This document shows, one piece after another, positions 37,238 to 46,782 of a stretch of 64,000 bases of DNA. Source of the stretch: Pseudoalteromonas gelatinilytica (lineage in GTDB: Bacteria > Pseudomonadota > Gammaproteobacteria > Enterobacterales > Alteromonadaceae); assembly GCF_001641615.1 (NCBI RefSeq), contig NZ_LRRU01000022.1, forward strand, positions 62,001-126,000. The letters are read 5' to 3'. A program made the translations under genes and the position numbers. Every line of letters begins with the position of its first letter. The first letter of the stretch is position 1. The notes under the pieces are model-generated. The model ran no database searches. It was not told the DNA's origin and worked only from the letters and a program-made list of their open reading frames with translations.

Positions 37238-37708
37238 TTATTGAGTAATAAACTGGCTGGGAATATCCCATTTGAGTGTATGAAGTTGGCCTTGCCAAGT
37301 TTGGATGGTGATCCACAATTTATCATCAGCTGAGATGGTTTCAGGGGCTATCGCGTGGGCATGCTGGCCATGATTGGTGCCATGCATTATGCCTTCTTCA
37401 TCTTTAGCAAACTCAGTCAGTGGTAAAGGTGCTTGGCCAATATTTAAATACGCCTGACGAACATTGCTTATGTCACCTTGATTAAAGGCGATAAAGAAAT
37501 CTTTAACATACTCATTGTGGTGTGAATACGGGGCGTCTTCATTAAGTGGCATTGGAGCGATTTTAAATTCGCCCGCTTGTTGTTCTTGCCAAAGAGCAGG
37601 AAACTGAGGGTTTAATGACTGATAAATAAACCACACAGGCAAAGCCAGTACCACAGCATGTAAAACATACTTTTTACGTTGCCACCAAGTTGCTTGTAAA
37701 CGAGCCAT
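37238..37708 (-). CDS. Membrane-anchored protein of a PepSY operon
   Basis: 156 residues with one N-terminal helix (about 14-30) and an extracytoplasmic domain containing a His-rich stretch (HGTNHGQHAHA). Function unknown. Its start overlaps the stop of the PepSY gene by one base (TAATG on the minus strand), so it is co-translated with that gene; similar small partners are found near PepSY proteins in iron-regulated regions. Confidence 0.65.
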   Translation of the reverse strand: MARLQATWWQRKKYVLHAVVLALPVWFIYQSLNPQFPALWQEQQAGEFKIAPMPLNEDAPYSHHNEYVKDFFIAFNQGDISNVRQAYLNIGQAPLPLTEFAKDEEGIMHGTNHGQHAHAIAPETISADDKLWITIQTWQGQLHTLKWDIPSQFITQ

Positions 37709-38850
37709 TAGTTTGCCTCCTGAACGTTATTCACTGGCGCAGCTTGGCGCGCTTTTACAGGTTTGTTATTTACTAATTTTGCGGCGTACATCATAAAACC
37801 AGTGATCGACATACCACTTAAAATCAAACCAAAGATAAACCAAATAACTTTTGTCCACAGACCGCCAATATTACCGTAATGCAGCGGATCGGCGATATGC
37901 GAAAGGGTAAGTAGTCCCGACATGGTTTCTGGGCTCTTGCTTGCTGCAATTTCACCTGTCCAAGGATTGATTGAAGTTGAGTAAGCGTAGTTATCGTAGA
38001 AAATAGTATCGCCACTGCCCATGATATTAAACATGCCGCGGTTATGCTCTGGCAGCATCACATAGCTAGGTTTGAAATCTGGGTATTTCTCTTTGGTAAT
38101 AGCCAGTGCCGCTTTTAAGTCGGTTGGCGGTGTTTGTTTATCCGCAGGTAAAGTTGACACTGCCACGAGCGGTGCGTGCTCTTCAATGTCTATTTCGTTA
38201 TGCCACATGATGGCTTGCACCAAATACCACAGACCTGTAAGTGCCATTACTGCCATAAACCAAATTGACCAAACACCACTTAGGGTATGTAAATCTTTTA
38301 GAAAGGTTTTTTTACCTTGGTTAAAACGTAGTTTCGGCTGACTAAATGCGCGCCAAAAGTTTTTATAAATCACTAAGCCTGTTACTAGTGCACCTAAAAT
38401 AACAAAAGCCATAGCGCTGACGAGGTAGTAACCTACGCTGTAACCTTCTTGCCAAGGGAAGAATAGCCAGCCGTGTAGGGTACGCATAAACTCAATGAAT
38501 GAGATAGTGTCATTAACCGCTTGTACTTCGCCTGTGTATTGATTGACGTAAGCCACAGCGTAAGGTTTGTCGGTATCAGTGAAAATAACCGCATTAACCA
38601 AGTAAGGCTCATAAGTGAGTACACTCATTACATCGGCAGTCGGGTAGGCTTTTTCAACGCTATTAATAACTTGATCAACACCAAGGGCTGGTAAATCATT
38701 CGGGTTGTTTGCGCGTGCTTCACTGTTGGTCAGCCAAGTAAGCTCATGGCTTATAACAGATACAGTACCTGTGACGCAGATAAAGCAAAATAGCACCCAT
38801 ACTGGGAGCGAAAACCAACCATGCAGTTGGAACCAAAGACGTTTACTCAT
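37708..38850 (-). CDS. PepSY-associated transmembrane protein
   Basis: 380 residues, four membrane helices, PepSY domains in the periplasmic loops; the N-terminal LWFQLHGWFSLPVW pattern is typical of the PepSY_TM family. Members often accompany TonB-dependent siderophore receptors and are thought to act as inner-membrane reductases. A Fur-like box lies 27 bp upstream of the start. Weak Shine-Dalgarno. Confidence 0.8.
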   Translation of the reverse strand: MSKRLWFQLHGWFSLPVWVLFCFICVTGTVSVISHELTWLTNSEARANNPNDLPALGVDQVINSVEKAYPTADVMSVLTYEPYLVNAVIFTDTDKPYAVAYVNQYTGEVQAVNDTISFIEFMRTLHGWLFFPWQEGYSVGYYLVSAMAFVILGALVTGLVIYKNFWRAFSQPKLRFNQGKKTFLKDLHTLSGVWSIWFMAVMALTGLWYLVQAIMWHNEIDIEEHAPLVAVSTLPADKQTPPTDLKAALAITKEKYPDFKPSYVMLPEHNRGMFNIMGSGDTIFYDNYAYSTSINPWTGEIAASKSPETMSGLLTLSHIADPLHYGNIGGLWTKVIWFIFGLILSGMSITGFMMYAAKLVNNKPVKARQAAPVNNVQEAN

Positions 38851-38876
38851 GGTAAAAATAGTCCGACGTTAATTGA

Positions 38877-38894
38877 TGATAGTAATTGTTATCA
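38877..38894. promoter_or_regulatory. Fur-like box
   Basis: TGATAGTAATTGTTATCA, an imperfect palindrome with TGATA/TATCA ends centred on AATT, 27-44 bp before the PepSY gene. Resembles the Fur consensus only partly. Confidence 0.4.
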
Positions 38895-38950
38895 TTTAAA
38901 TTGTACTACAATCTTTTGAACAAACACAATCTCTGTCGACGAGCTGCAAA

Positions 38951-38970
38951 AAAGGCGCTTTAAGCGCCTT
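38951..38970 (-). terminator. Terminator overlapping the mscS stop codon
   Basis: AAGGCGCT / AGCGCCTT arms whose loop includes the TAA stop of the mscS gene, with a T-run following on the minus strand. The last two codons form part of the stem. Confidence 0.75.
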
Positions 38971-39799
38971 TATCATTAGTTTGATTGAGGGTAACAATTC
39001 GTTGTGGGAAAGGAATTTCGATATCCGCTCCTTGAATTGCTTTAAATACATTGCGGTTCACTGCTAATTTGGTCTCAATAATTTTGGTGGTTGGCACCCA
39101 AAAGCGATAGCTCAAGGTAACACCGCTTTCAGCAAAGCGCTCAATACCGACTTGTGCATGAGGAGAGTCACTAACTAGTTCATGCTCGTCTAACACTTTT
39201 TCGATAAGCTCAATAGCGAGGTCTGCATTGGCATCATAGGCGATGTCTATTTCACCTTTAACTAATGAATAGCTAAACGAGTTATGTAAAATCTCACCAA
39301 CAATATGTTTGTTAGGAATGGTGATTTCGACTTTTTCTTCGTTAATCAGAATTGTGTGACCAAGCTCAATGGTTTTAACTTGCCCACTCACGCCTTTTAC
39401 TTCAATAGTATCGCCAACAACAAATGGCCTTGTTGCAATGATAGCAAGGCCCGCACCGTAGTTTGAAAGCATGCCTTGCATTGCTAAACCAGCACCGAGT
39501 GATGCAGCACCAATGGCAGCGACAAATGGGGTAACGCTAATGCCAATTTTGCCAAGGGCAATAACCAAGAACATAATGATCAGCAATACTTTGATGACAT
39601 TACTGACAAAGTTGGTGAGGGTAATATCGATATTGTGACGCTGCATGAGACCTGCAACCATATTCGATACTTTTTGCGCAATCCATAAACCAATAAATAG
39701 AATTAAGATGGCACCTAAAATTTGCATACTGTAGGTGACCAAATATTCCATAATCAGATTGTAGTATTTTTCGACTTGCTGAATTTCTGAGTCAATCAT
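38960..39799 (-). CDS. mscS: Small-conductance mechanosensitive channel
   Basis: 279 residues (E. coli MscS 286). Three N-terminal helices; the pore helix is Gly/Ala-rich (AAIGAASLGAGLAMQGMLSN), then the conserved beta-domain (FVVGDTIEVKGVSGQV) and C-terminal cytoplasmic cage. Opens on membrane tension to release solutes. Start ATG 39799 with TTAGGAAA upstream; a TTG start at 39814 is less likely. Gene ends inside its own terminator. Confidence 0.88.
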   Translation of the reverse strand: MIDSEIQQVEKYYNLIMEYLVTYSMQILGAILILFIGLWIAQKVSNMVAGLMQRHNIDITLTNFVSNVIKVLLIIMFLVIALGKIGISVTPFVAAIGAASLGAGLAMQGMLSNYGAGLAIIATRPFVVGDTIEVKGVSGQVKTIELGHTILINEEKVEITIPNKHIVGEILHNSFSYSLVKGEIDIAYDANADLAIELIEKVLDEHELVSDSPHAQVGIERFAESGVTLSYRFWVPTTKIIETKLAVNRNVFKAIQGADIEIPFPQRIVTLNQTNDKGA

Positions 39800-39832
39800 G
39801 TGTTTTCCTAACAAGGTTACTGCGAATTCTGA

Positions 39833-40549
39833 CTATACCAGAACATGCTGAATAACAGGATAAAGTATCGGCACTATTATCGCGCTGAGTAGCGCACTTA
39901 ATGCCATCGCCACAGAGGCAAAGGCACCGGCTTTTGGCTGATCGCTAATTAATGATGCTGTGCCAATGGCATGACAAGCGGTACCAATGGCAACACCTTT
40001 TGCTTGTGCATTGCGGATATTGATAAGCGAGAAAATCAAATTACCAAATATAGCCCCAAGTACGCCAATAAAAATCACCATGGCTGCTGCTAAAGAAGGT
40101 ATGCCGCCTAGCGACTCTGTTACTAACAAGGTGATGGGGGTAGTGACAGACAAACTTGCTAAAGATGCGCTTAGCTGTGCAGGGGCTGCAAAAAAATAAC
40201 ATATTAGCGAGGCGACTAAGGTGGCATTCATCACCCCTAAACTACAACTTATAAGGATTAGTAGCAGGTTCTTTTTGACATGGATAAATTGCTGATAAAG
40301 CGGTAAAGCCAATGCCACAATGGCAGGCTCAAGTAACCAGCTTAAAACTTTACTGTGCTCGGCAAAAGGCTCATAGGGGAGCTTAAGCGCCACTAACAAC
40401 GCTGCAGTTAACACAATTGCCCAGCACACAGGATTACTAAGCGCTTTAGCCGTAGCGTGCTGGGTTTTCGCGTTTAAAAACCGCAGAACTAAGAAAAGTA
40501 CAATAATGCACGGGACGCTGAGCCACCATAAACTAACTGTCATTTTCAC
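39833..40549 (-). CDS. LrgB/CidB-family membrane protein
   Basis: 238 residues, about seven helices; LrgB family, equivalent to E. coli YohK. Together with the LrgA-like partner it forms a holin/antiholin-like or small-metabolite (pyruvate) transport unit; role in this organism unknown. Overlaps the upstream gene by 17 bp. Confidence 0.85.
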   Translation of the reverse strand: MKMTVSLWWLSVPCIIVLFLVLRFLNAKTQHATAKALSNPVCWAIVLTAALLVALKLPYEPFAEHSKVLSWLLEPAIVALALPLYQQFIHVKKNLLLILISCSLGVMNATLVASLICYFFAAPAQLSASLASLSVTTPITLLVTESLGGIPSLAAAMVIFIGVLGAIFGNLIFSLINIRNAQAKGVAIGTACHAIGTASLISDQPKAGAFASVAMALSALLSAIIVPILYPVIQHVLV

Positions 40550-40886
40550 GGCCCTTAAAATAGGTGATAACAGTGCCTATGAGTAAAACACTGGTCAGTG
40601 GCACGACAATAAAAATAGTCAGTAATAAAGGCCAGTTCTGCGAAATTAAACCTAGGTGCTCAATAATGCCAACCCCAGCAGGGATGAAGAACAACGGCAT
40701 GTAATTAAGTAAAGGGCTGGCTGTTGGTTTTAAATGTTGTTCTTTTACGAGGCCCGTTAATAGTAGCATGAGCAGTAACACCATACCGAGTAACGGGGCA
40801 GGGAAAGAGCTTTCAAGCAAAGCCGTTAAAAACTTGGCAACGGCTAAGCAGGTAAGAATAATGACACTACTGATAAGGTATTTCAT
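40533..40886 (-). CDS. LrgA/CidA-family membrane protein
   Basis: 117 residues, four helices; small holin-like LrgA/CidA family, E. coli YohJ counterpart. FPAPLLGMVLLLMLL is characteristic. First gene of the pair; no clear Shine-Dalgarno. Adjacent to mscS, so a solute-release or envelope-turgor context is plausible. Confidence 0.82.
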   Translation of the reverse strand: MKYLISSVIILTCLAVAKFLTALLESSFPAPLLGMVLLLMLLLTGLVKEQHLKPTASPLLNYMPLFFIPAGVGIIEHLGLISQNWPLLLTIFIVVPLTSVLLIGTVITYFKGRENDS

Positions 40887-40955
40887 AAGTCAGGATAATT
40901 GCGAATAAAGTACAACTACATCATACCCTTGTCAGTTGTACTATGCGACTTTAGC

Positions 40956-41747
40956 TTACCATGATTTGGCATTATTAAACTGAATATCCTCTGCGCCTTT
41001 CGCCTTTGCAATCGCTTTTTTAGTATTTGGATTCATCAGTAAGCGAATTTGACTCCAGGTTTCTTTAGCGAGAATCTTGCGTTGCTGTGAACGGTAGCTT
41101 TGCTGAGTAATTCGTTTAATTGCAGCAAGGGTATCCGGCGAGCGCGCCATGAGGGTTTCTAGTACAGCATCGGTTTGTTTATCAACGTCATCAGTGAGTT
41201 GTGTAACTAAGCCATACTCTTTTGCGTCTTCAGCCGAGACCGGCCCTGCATGACTTGCCAACCAAAGTGCTTGGTCACGCTTCATTAAGCCAGCAAGCAC
41301 CACGTTAGCTCCCATATCAGGACACAAGCCCCAACGCGCTTCCATGATCGCTAATTTAGCGTTTTTATCGACGATGCGGTAATCAGCACCGAGTGCGATT
41401 TGCATACCGCCACCAAAGCAGTGTCCGGTTACTTTTGCAATCACCGGAATACTTAAGTCTTGCCAACCTAGCACTACTTTTTGCGCTAAGTTTTGGTTTC
41501 CTGGTAACCACTTGAATAAAAGCTTGATGATATTGCTTGGCTTTTTCATTACCGCAGCAACATCCAGTCCAGAGCAAAAGTGTTCGCCTTCGCCAGAGAT
41601 AACCACCGCACGTAAGCTGCGATCGCGTTTAATTTTTTTGATTACGTTTGAAAGCTCGACAAACATGGCAAAACTGAGCGCATTTTGTTTCTCTGGACGA
41701 GCAAGGCTAACCCATGCGACTTGTTGTTTTATTTCTAGTTTTATCAT
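40956..41747 (-). CDS. Enoyl-CoA hydratase/isomerase (crotonase) family protein
   Basis: 263 residues. Crotonase fold with oxyanion-hole segments SGEGEHFCSGLDV and GHCFGGGMQIALGADYRI. The second catalytic Glu region reads ARWGLCPDMG, giving a Pro-Asp rather than the classical Glu, so isomerase or other crotonase reaction is possible. CoA substrate unknown. AGAGGAG 5 nt before ATG. Monocistronic. Confidence 0.78.
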   Translation of the reverse strand: MIKLEIKQQVAWVSLARPEKQNALSFAMFVELSNVIKKIKRDRSLRAVVISGEGEHFCSGLDVAAVMKKPSNIIKLLFKWLPGNQNLAQKVVLGWQDLSIPVIAKVTGHCFGGGMQIALGADYRIVDKNAKLAIMEARWGLCPDMGANVVLAGLMKRDQALWLASHAGPVSAEDAKEYGLVTQLTDDVDKQTDAVLETLMARSPDTLAAIKRITQQSYRSQQRKILAKETWSQIRLLMNPNTKKAIAKAKGAEDIQFNNAKSW

Positions 41748-42005
41748 GGTAACTCCTCTGACCTGTTTGCTAGAGCTTACGAGTTAATTACAACTAAGTA
41801 AAGAATTGCTGATGTGTCGCAAGGAATCATTATATTTTCCAAAAATGGGTAACCTTGTCATATATTTAGTTACAAATTGGTGTATATTTTTAAAACAAAG
41901 ATGCTAGTTCATCGCTAGTTTGATTTTGTGATTAGTTAGATACTTTCGCAAAATCCCATGACACGACTAGACTTAGCTTTAAGTCGCGCTACAAGGAGTA
42001 AATAT

Positions 42006-43208
42006 ATGCTGATGCGCAAAACAGCTCGCATAACAAAACAATCATCTCGTTCTTTGGCTTTTGCTGCAATTTCTGTAGCATTAACAACCACATTGGTTGG
42101 CTGTTCAGATGATAAAGCACAACAACAAGCTACGCCGCCACCGGCTGTATCAGTATTTAATGTCGTCACACAAGAAGTTGGTAATTACCGAGAATTTGTT
42201 GCTCGCACTGAAGCATTCCAAGAGGTTGCGATTAGAGCCCGTGTTGAGGGTGAACTCATTGAACGCCACTTTAATGAAGGCTCATCGGTTGAAAAAGATC
42301 AGCTCTTACTGCGTATTGACCCATCTGAGTACCGCTCGACTGTGTCAGAAGCTGAAGCTGATTTAAAAAGTAAAATTGCCGCAGCAGGCGCCGCTGAACG
42401 TGATTTAAAGCGTGGTAAAGATGTGGCAGCGCAAGGTTTTATTTCGCAATCAGACCTCGATAAACTAACCACTAATTTTGAGCAAACCACTGCAGCGGTA
42501 AAAGCCGCAGAGGCTGAGCTTGAAAAAGCGAAACTCAATTTAGGGTATACCGAAATTCGAGCGCCGTTTGCAGGGCGCATAGGTAAAGTAAACTATGACG
42601 TGGGAAATATTGTCGGCCCATCATCCAATGAACTAGCAGAGCTGACCGATGTCGACCCAATTTATGTGAGCTTTCAGGTTGAAGAAGCTGACTACATCTC
42701 TTATCGCCAAAATCATCAAGCACCGTCAGATAAAGACCCTCGTGATGTGCCTATTGATTTAACTTTACGCTTACCGAACAACTCGACTTTCGCTGATAAA
42801 GGCGTACTTGATTTTGCTGATACCAAAATTAACCGTAATACAGGCACGGTTGAACTTAGAGCTGCATTCGATAACCCAGATGGCATTGTCATGCCGGGCT
42901 TATTTGTCACCTTGATCGTTGAAAGCACCAATAAACAAGACTTGGCACTCATTCCTCAAGTAGCGGTACAAGAAAACCAGCAAGGTAAGTTTGTGCTCGT
43001 TGTTGATGACGAAAACAAAGTGGCTATGCGGATTGTTAAACTTGGTCGTCGTATTAATGCGATGTGGGTGGTTGAGTCAGGCTTAGAGGCTGGTGAAAAA
43101 GTCATTATTGAAGGTTTACAAAAAGTTCGCCAAGGCGCTGAAGTGAAAGCTGTTGAAAAAAATGTCGATGAAACAACCGGCACTATTTCTAGCAAAGCTA
43201 ACTCTTAG
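42006..43208 (+). CDS. RND efflux periplasmic adaptor (membrane fusion protein)
   Basis: 400-residue lipoprotein of the AcrA/MexA type: signal peptide with lipobox LVGC (Cys33), lipoyl/hairpin domains with the coiled coil at about 90-180 and AGRIGKVNYDVGNIV in the lipoyl half, then the beta-barrel and MP domains. Links inner-membrane pump to an outer-membrane channel. Start ATG 42006 with AAGGAG 7 nt upstream; a longer frame starts at 41958. No TolC-like gene or regulator follows. Confidence 0.9.
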   Translation: MLMRKTARITKQSSRSLAFAAISVALTTTLVGCSDDKAQQQATPPPAVSVFNVVTQEVGNYREFVARTEAFQEVAIRARVEGELIERHFNEGSSVEKDQLLLRIDPSEYRSTVSEAEADLKSKIAAAGAAERDLKRGKDVAAQGFISQSDLDKLTTNFEQTTAAVKAAEAELEKAKLNLGYTEIRAPFAGRIGKVNYDVGNIVGPSSNELAELTDVDPIYVSFQVEEADYISYRQNHQAPSDKDPRDVPIDLTLRLPNNSTFADKGVLDFADTKINRNTGTVELRAAFDNPDGIVMPGLFVTLIVESTNKQDLALIPQVAVQENQQGKFVLVVDDENKVAMRIVKLGRRINAMWVVESGLEAGEKVIIEGLQKVRQGAEVKAVEKNVDETTGTISSKANS

Positions 43209-43217
43209 GAGTGAGAT

Positions 43218-46200
43218 ATGATCAGTAAAACTTTTATATCTCGCCCAAAATTTGCCTTGGTAATTTCGATTGTTATTACCATTGCGGGTTTAATTTCAAT
43301 GGCTTTACTGCCAGTGAATATGTACCCGCAAATTACCCCTCCGCAAGTTCAAATTAGTGCCAGTTACCCAGGTGCAAGTGCGCAAATAGTTGAAGAGTCG
43401 GTGATCCGGCCCATTGAAGAGCAGGTTAATGGTGTTGAAGATATGATGTATATCGAATCAACATCGTCGAATAACGGCACGGCCAACATAACTGTGTATT
43501 TTAAGGTCGGCACAGATACAGATATTGCCCAAGTTAACGTACAAAACCGTGTGGCACTTGCTGAAGCAGGCTTACCTGAGGAGGTTAAGCGCCAAGGTGT
43601 GTCGGTTAAGAAAAAATCGAGCTCGATGCTACTTGGTATCAACTTGTACTCTAACCAAGAAAATATCGACGCTATTTTCTTAAGCAACTATTCAACCAAC
43701 TACTTAACCGAGCCTCTTGGCCGTATAAATGGAGTTGCATCTGCTGAGGTAATGGGGGAGCAAACCTATTCAATGCGCTTGTGGTTACGCCCAGATCGAA
43801 TGGCATCACTGGGTTTAACTGTGTCAGAGGTTCAAGCCGCGCTACAAGAGCAAAATACTATCGTAGCAGCAGGTAAGCTGGGGGCTGCCCCCTCAGCACC
43901 GAGCCAGCAATTTGAATATTCGATTCAGGCAAAAGGGCGCTTAAAAACCCCTGAAGAGTTTGGTCAAACTATTATTCGCTCGAGTAAAGATGGTAACTTT
44001 GTGCGCCTGCACGATATTGCCCGTATTGAATTAGGTGCAGCAAGCTACAGCACAACAGCAAAGTTAAACCAGCAAGACACTGCATTTATAGTTATTTATC
44101 AGCTAACAGAAGCGAATGCGACGCAAGTTGCCAACGATGTAAAAGCACGTATGGCAGAGCTGGCTAAACAGTTACCTGATGGTGTTGAGTACTCAATTCC
44201 TTATGACACGACAGAGTTCATTAATCGCTCGATTGATGAAGTGGTTGTCACCCTTGTCCAAGCGGTGGGCTTGGTTATTTTAGTGGTATTTTTATTCTTA
44301 CAAAATTGGCGCGCTACGCTCATTCCAACGGTGGCTATTCCGGTATCTTTGGTGGGGACTTTCGCGTTTATGATGATGATGGACTACTCCATCAACTTAA
44401 TCACCTTGTTCGGTTTAGTGCTTGCAATAGGTATCGTAGTAGATGATGCCATTATTGTTATTGAAAACGTTGAAAGAATACTAAAAGAAGAAAAGCTACC
44501 AATTAAAGAAGCGGTTACCAAAGCGATGGAGCAGGTATCGGGGCCAATAGTGGCAACGACCTTAGTATTGCTTGCGGTGTTTGTGCCAGTAGGCTTTATG
44601 CCGGGAATAACCGGGGAGCTTTATAAGCAATTCTCGGTGACGATTTCTTTTGCGGTACTCATTTCATCTTTAAACGCACTGACATTAAGCCCTGCATTGT
44701 GTGCTTTATTGTTAAGCGAAAAGGCCATGAAGCCGATTAAGTGGTTAGCCCCGTTTGAAAACATCATTACCCGCTCAACCAATGGTTACAGTAAAGTTAT
44801 TAACTTTATCCTCAAACGTACAGCGAGAATGGCACTGTTTGCGGTGGTTATTTTTGCTGCTGCAGGGTGGCTAGTAAAAACAGTGCCTACAGGCTTTGTA
44901 CCAGCAGAAGACCAAGGCTTTCTTTTTGTTGATGTGCAATTACCTGATGCCGCAGCAAGCGGTCGTACCCAAGAAGTGATGCACAAGCTGGGGGATATTG
45001 TTAAAAATGAACCAGCGGCAACCGATTTTATTGCGGTTTCTGGTTTCTCATTACTCGGCGGTGCGGGTTCTAATAATGCGCTTGGTATCGTGGTACTCAA
45101 AGATTGGGAAGAGCGAACCAGCCCTGAGCTTGGTTTACGTGCTGTATTAACCCGTTTAATGGGGCAGTTTTGGGCAATGCCAGATGCGCAAATCATGGCC
45201 TTTAATCCGCCTGCAATTCCGGGGCTTGGTAACAGTGCTGGTTTTGAGTTTAGATTACAAGACAGTGAAGGGCGTGAGCCTGCTGAGCTTGCTCAAGTAT
45301 TAAATGGCTTAATTTATGAAGCAAACCAGCGTCCAGAGCTTTCAAATGTTTACAGTACATTTAGAGCGAATGTGCCGCAGTATTTCCTTGAAATTGATCG
45401 CAATAAAGCAAAGGCTCAAGGGGTGGCGCTTAGCGATATTTTCTTAACCTTACAGGCGCAACTCGGCTCGTTATACATTAATGACTTTAACCAGTTCAGC
45501 CGTACTTACCGCGTTATCATGCAGGCAGAAAGCCGTTTTCGTCAAAACCCAGCAGATTTACAGTACTACTATGTACGTAATGATGAAGGGGCAATGGTGC
45601 CGCTCACTACATTAGCTAAACTTGAGCCAATCCTAGGTCCTACAAGCTTAACGCACTTTAACTTATACCGCAGTGCAAGCATTAGCGGACAACCGGCAGC
45701 GGGTTATGCCAGTGGTGATGCGATTAAAGCGATGCAAGAGTTGGCCGAGCAATTACCAACAGGCTACGTGTATGAGTGGGCTGGGCAGTCTAAACAGGAG
45801 ATTGAAGCGGGTAACATGGCGCCAATCTTATTTGGTTTAGCGGTGGTGTTTGTGTATCTATTCTTAGTAGCGCAATACGAAAGCTGGACAATTCCGTTCT
45901 CGGTCATTGCAGCAGTGCCGCTGGCGTTATTTGGTGCCATGCTTGCGTTGTATGTGATTGGTATGGAAAACAACATCTATGCACAGGTTGGTTTAGTGCT
46001 ACTGATTGGCCTTTCCACTAAAACTGCTATCTTGATTGTTGAATTTGCTATGGAAGAGCGCGCGGCAGGGAAAGGTATTTTTGAAGCGGCCCTCAACGCG
46101 GCAAAATTACGATTTAGAGCGGTATTGATGACGGCACTGTCGTTTGTGCTTGGCGTATTACCGCTGGTGTTTGCAAGTGGCGCAGGGGCGGGTAGTCGTA

Positions 46201-46331
46201 TATCGCTCGGTATTACCGTGTTATTTGGGATGTTAGCGGCAACCATTTTTGGTACTTTGCTTGTTCCGCTATTTTATACGCTCGTGCAATCAATGCGCGA
46301 AAAAATAAAAGGCACAGCAACCACAGAGTAA
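43218..46331 (+). CDS. RND multidrug efflux pump, AcrB type
   Basis: 1037-residue, 12-helix HAE1-family inner-membrane pump. Proton-relay Asp pair in GIVVDDAIIVIEN, large periplasmic loops between helices 1-2 and 7-8, and FALVISIVITIAGLISMALL at the N-terminus are all typical. Nine bp after the adaptor, so co-transcribed. Uses proton motive force to export drugs, bile-like or toxic compounds. GAGTGAG precedes ATG. Confidence 0.93.
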   Translation: MISKTFISRPKFALVISIVITIAGLISMALLPVNMYPQITPPQVQISASYPGASAQIVEESVIRPIEEQVNGVEDMMYIESTSSNNGTANITVYFKVGTDTDIAQVNVQNRVALAEAGLPEEVKRQGVSVKKKSSSMLLGINLYSNQENIDAIFLSNYSTNYLTEPLGRINGVASAEVMGEQTYSMRLWLRPDRMASLGLTVSEVQAALQEQNTIVAAGKLGAAPSAPSQQFEYSIQAKGRLKTPEEFGQTIIRSSKDGNFVRLHDIARIELGAASYSTTAKLNQQDTAFIVIYQLTEANATQVANDVKARMAELAKQLPDGVEYSIPYDTTEFINRSIDEVVVTLVQAVGLVILVVFLFLQNWRATLIPTVAIPVSLVGTFAFMMMMDYSINLITLFGLVLAIGIVVDDAIIVIENVERILKEEKLPIKEAVTKAMEQVSGPIVATTLVLLAVFVPVGFMPGITGELYKQFSVTISFAVLISSLNALTLSPALCALLLSEKAMKPIKWLAPFENIITRSTNGYSKVINFILKRTARMALFAVVIFAAAGWLVKTVPTGFVPAEDQGFLFVDVQLPDAAASGRTQEVMHKLGDIVKNEPAATDFIAVSGFSLLGGAGSNNALGIVVLKDWEERTSPELGLRAVLTRLMGQFWAMPDAQIMAFNPPAIPGLGNSAGFEFRLQDSEGREPAELAQVLNGLIYEANQRPELSNVYSTFRANVPQYFLEIDRNKAKAQGVALSDIFLTLQAQLGSLYINDFNQFSRTYRVIMQAESRFRQNPADLQYYYVRNDEGAMVPLTTLAKLEPILGPTSLTHFNLYRSASISGQPAAGYASGDAIKAMQELAEQLPTGYVYEWAGQSKQEIEAGNMAPILFGLAVVFVYLFLVAQYESWTIPFSVIAAVPLALFGAMLALYVIGMENNIYAQVGLVLLIGLSTKTAILIVEFAMEERAAGKGIFEAALNAAKLRFRAVLMTALSFVLGVLPLVFASGAGAGSRISLGITVLFGMLAATIFGTLLVPLFYTLVQSMREKIKGTATTE

Positions 46332-46350
46332 AAAGTCTTATAAATTACAA

Positions 46351-46379
46351 AAAAGTCAGGGTAACCTGGCTTTTTTTTT
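46351..46379 (+). terminator. Terminator of the RND operon
   Basis: AAGTCAGG / CCTGGCTT arms (one G-U pair) with a 4-nt loop and a T9 run. Confidence 0.85.
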
Positions 46380-46450
46380 GGTAAAAATCAAAACAGGTTT
46401 GTTATCATAGCCAGATTCAAAAGTGACACACATGTGCAGAGGTTTAAGGA

Positions 46451-46771
46451 ATGGCTGGTCCACGCTTATACAGTGAAGAAGAAGTAACACATCAGGCGTA
46501 TGATATCTTTTTAGAGTTAGCACCTGATAACTTAAGCGAGCAAGATATTGCTGATTTTAACGAGCACAGAGAAGAGCTAGGTTTTATTGAAGAAAGTGAG
46601 CCTGACGATCAGTGGCAAGATTTTGTCGCATTAGAAATTGAACCTGAGCTATTTGTGCAAGTCTTAGTAGGACTTGAATTCGACAATCAAGATATTTTGT
46701 TTGCGAAAATTTTAATTAGCCGAGACAAAGATGCACCGTTTTGCCACATTCTTTGGAAAGATAGCGAATAA
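46451..46771 (+). CDS. dsDNA-mimic protein, HI1450/YciU family
   Basis: 106 residues, very acidic. QAYDIFLELAPDNLSEQDI and the end CHILWKDS align with E. coli YciU and H. influenzae HI1450, small proteins whose acidic surface resembles double-stranded DNA. They are thought to bind DNA-binding proteins such as HU; exact role unclear. First of three closely spaced genes. Confidence 0.85.
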   Translation: MAGPRLYSEEEVTHQAYDIFLELAPDNLSEQDIADFNEHREELGFIEESEPDDQWQDFVALEIEPELFVQVLVGLEFDNQDILFAKILISRDKDAPFCHILWKDSE

Positions 46772-46782
46772 CTCTCCAGCCA

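Noticed and set aside
41958-42005. Longer RND adaptor starting at 41958
   Set aside because: ATG 42006 has AAGGAG at ideal spacing and gives a normal lipoprotein signal.
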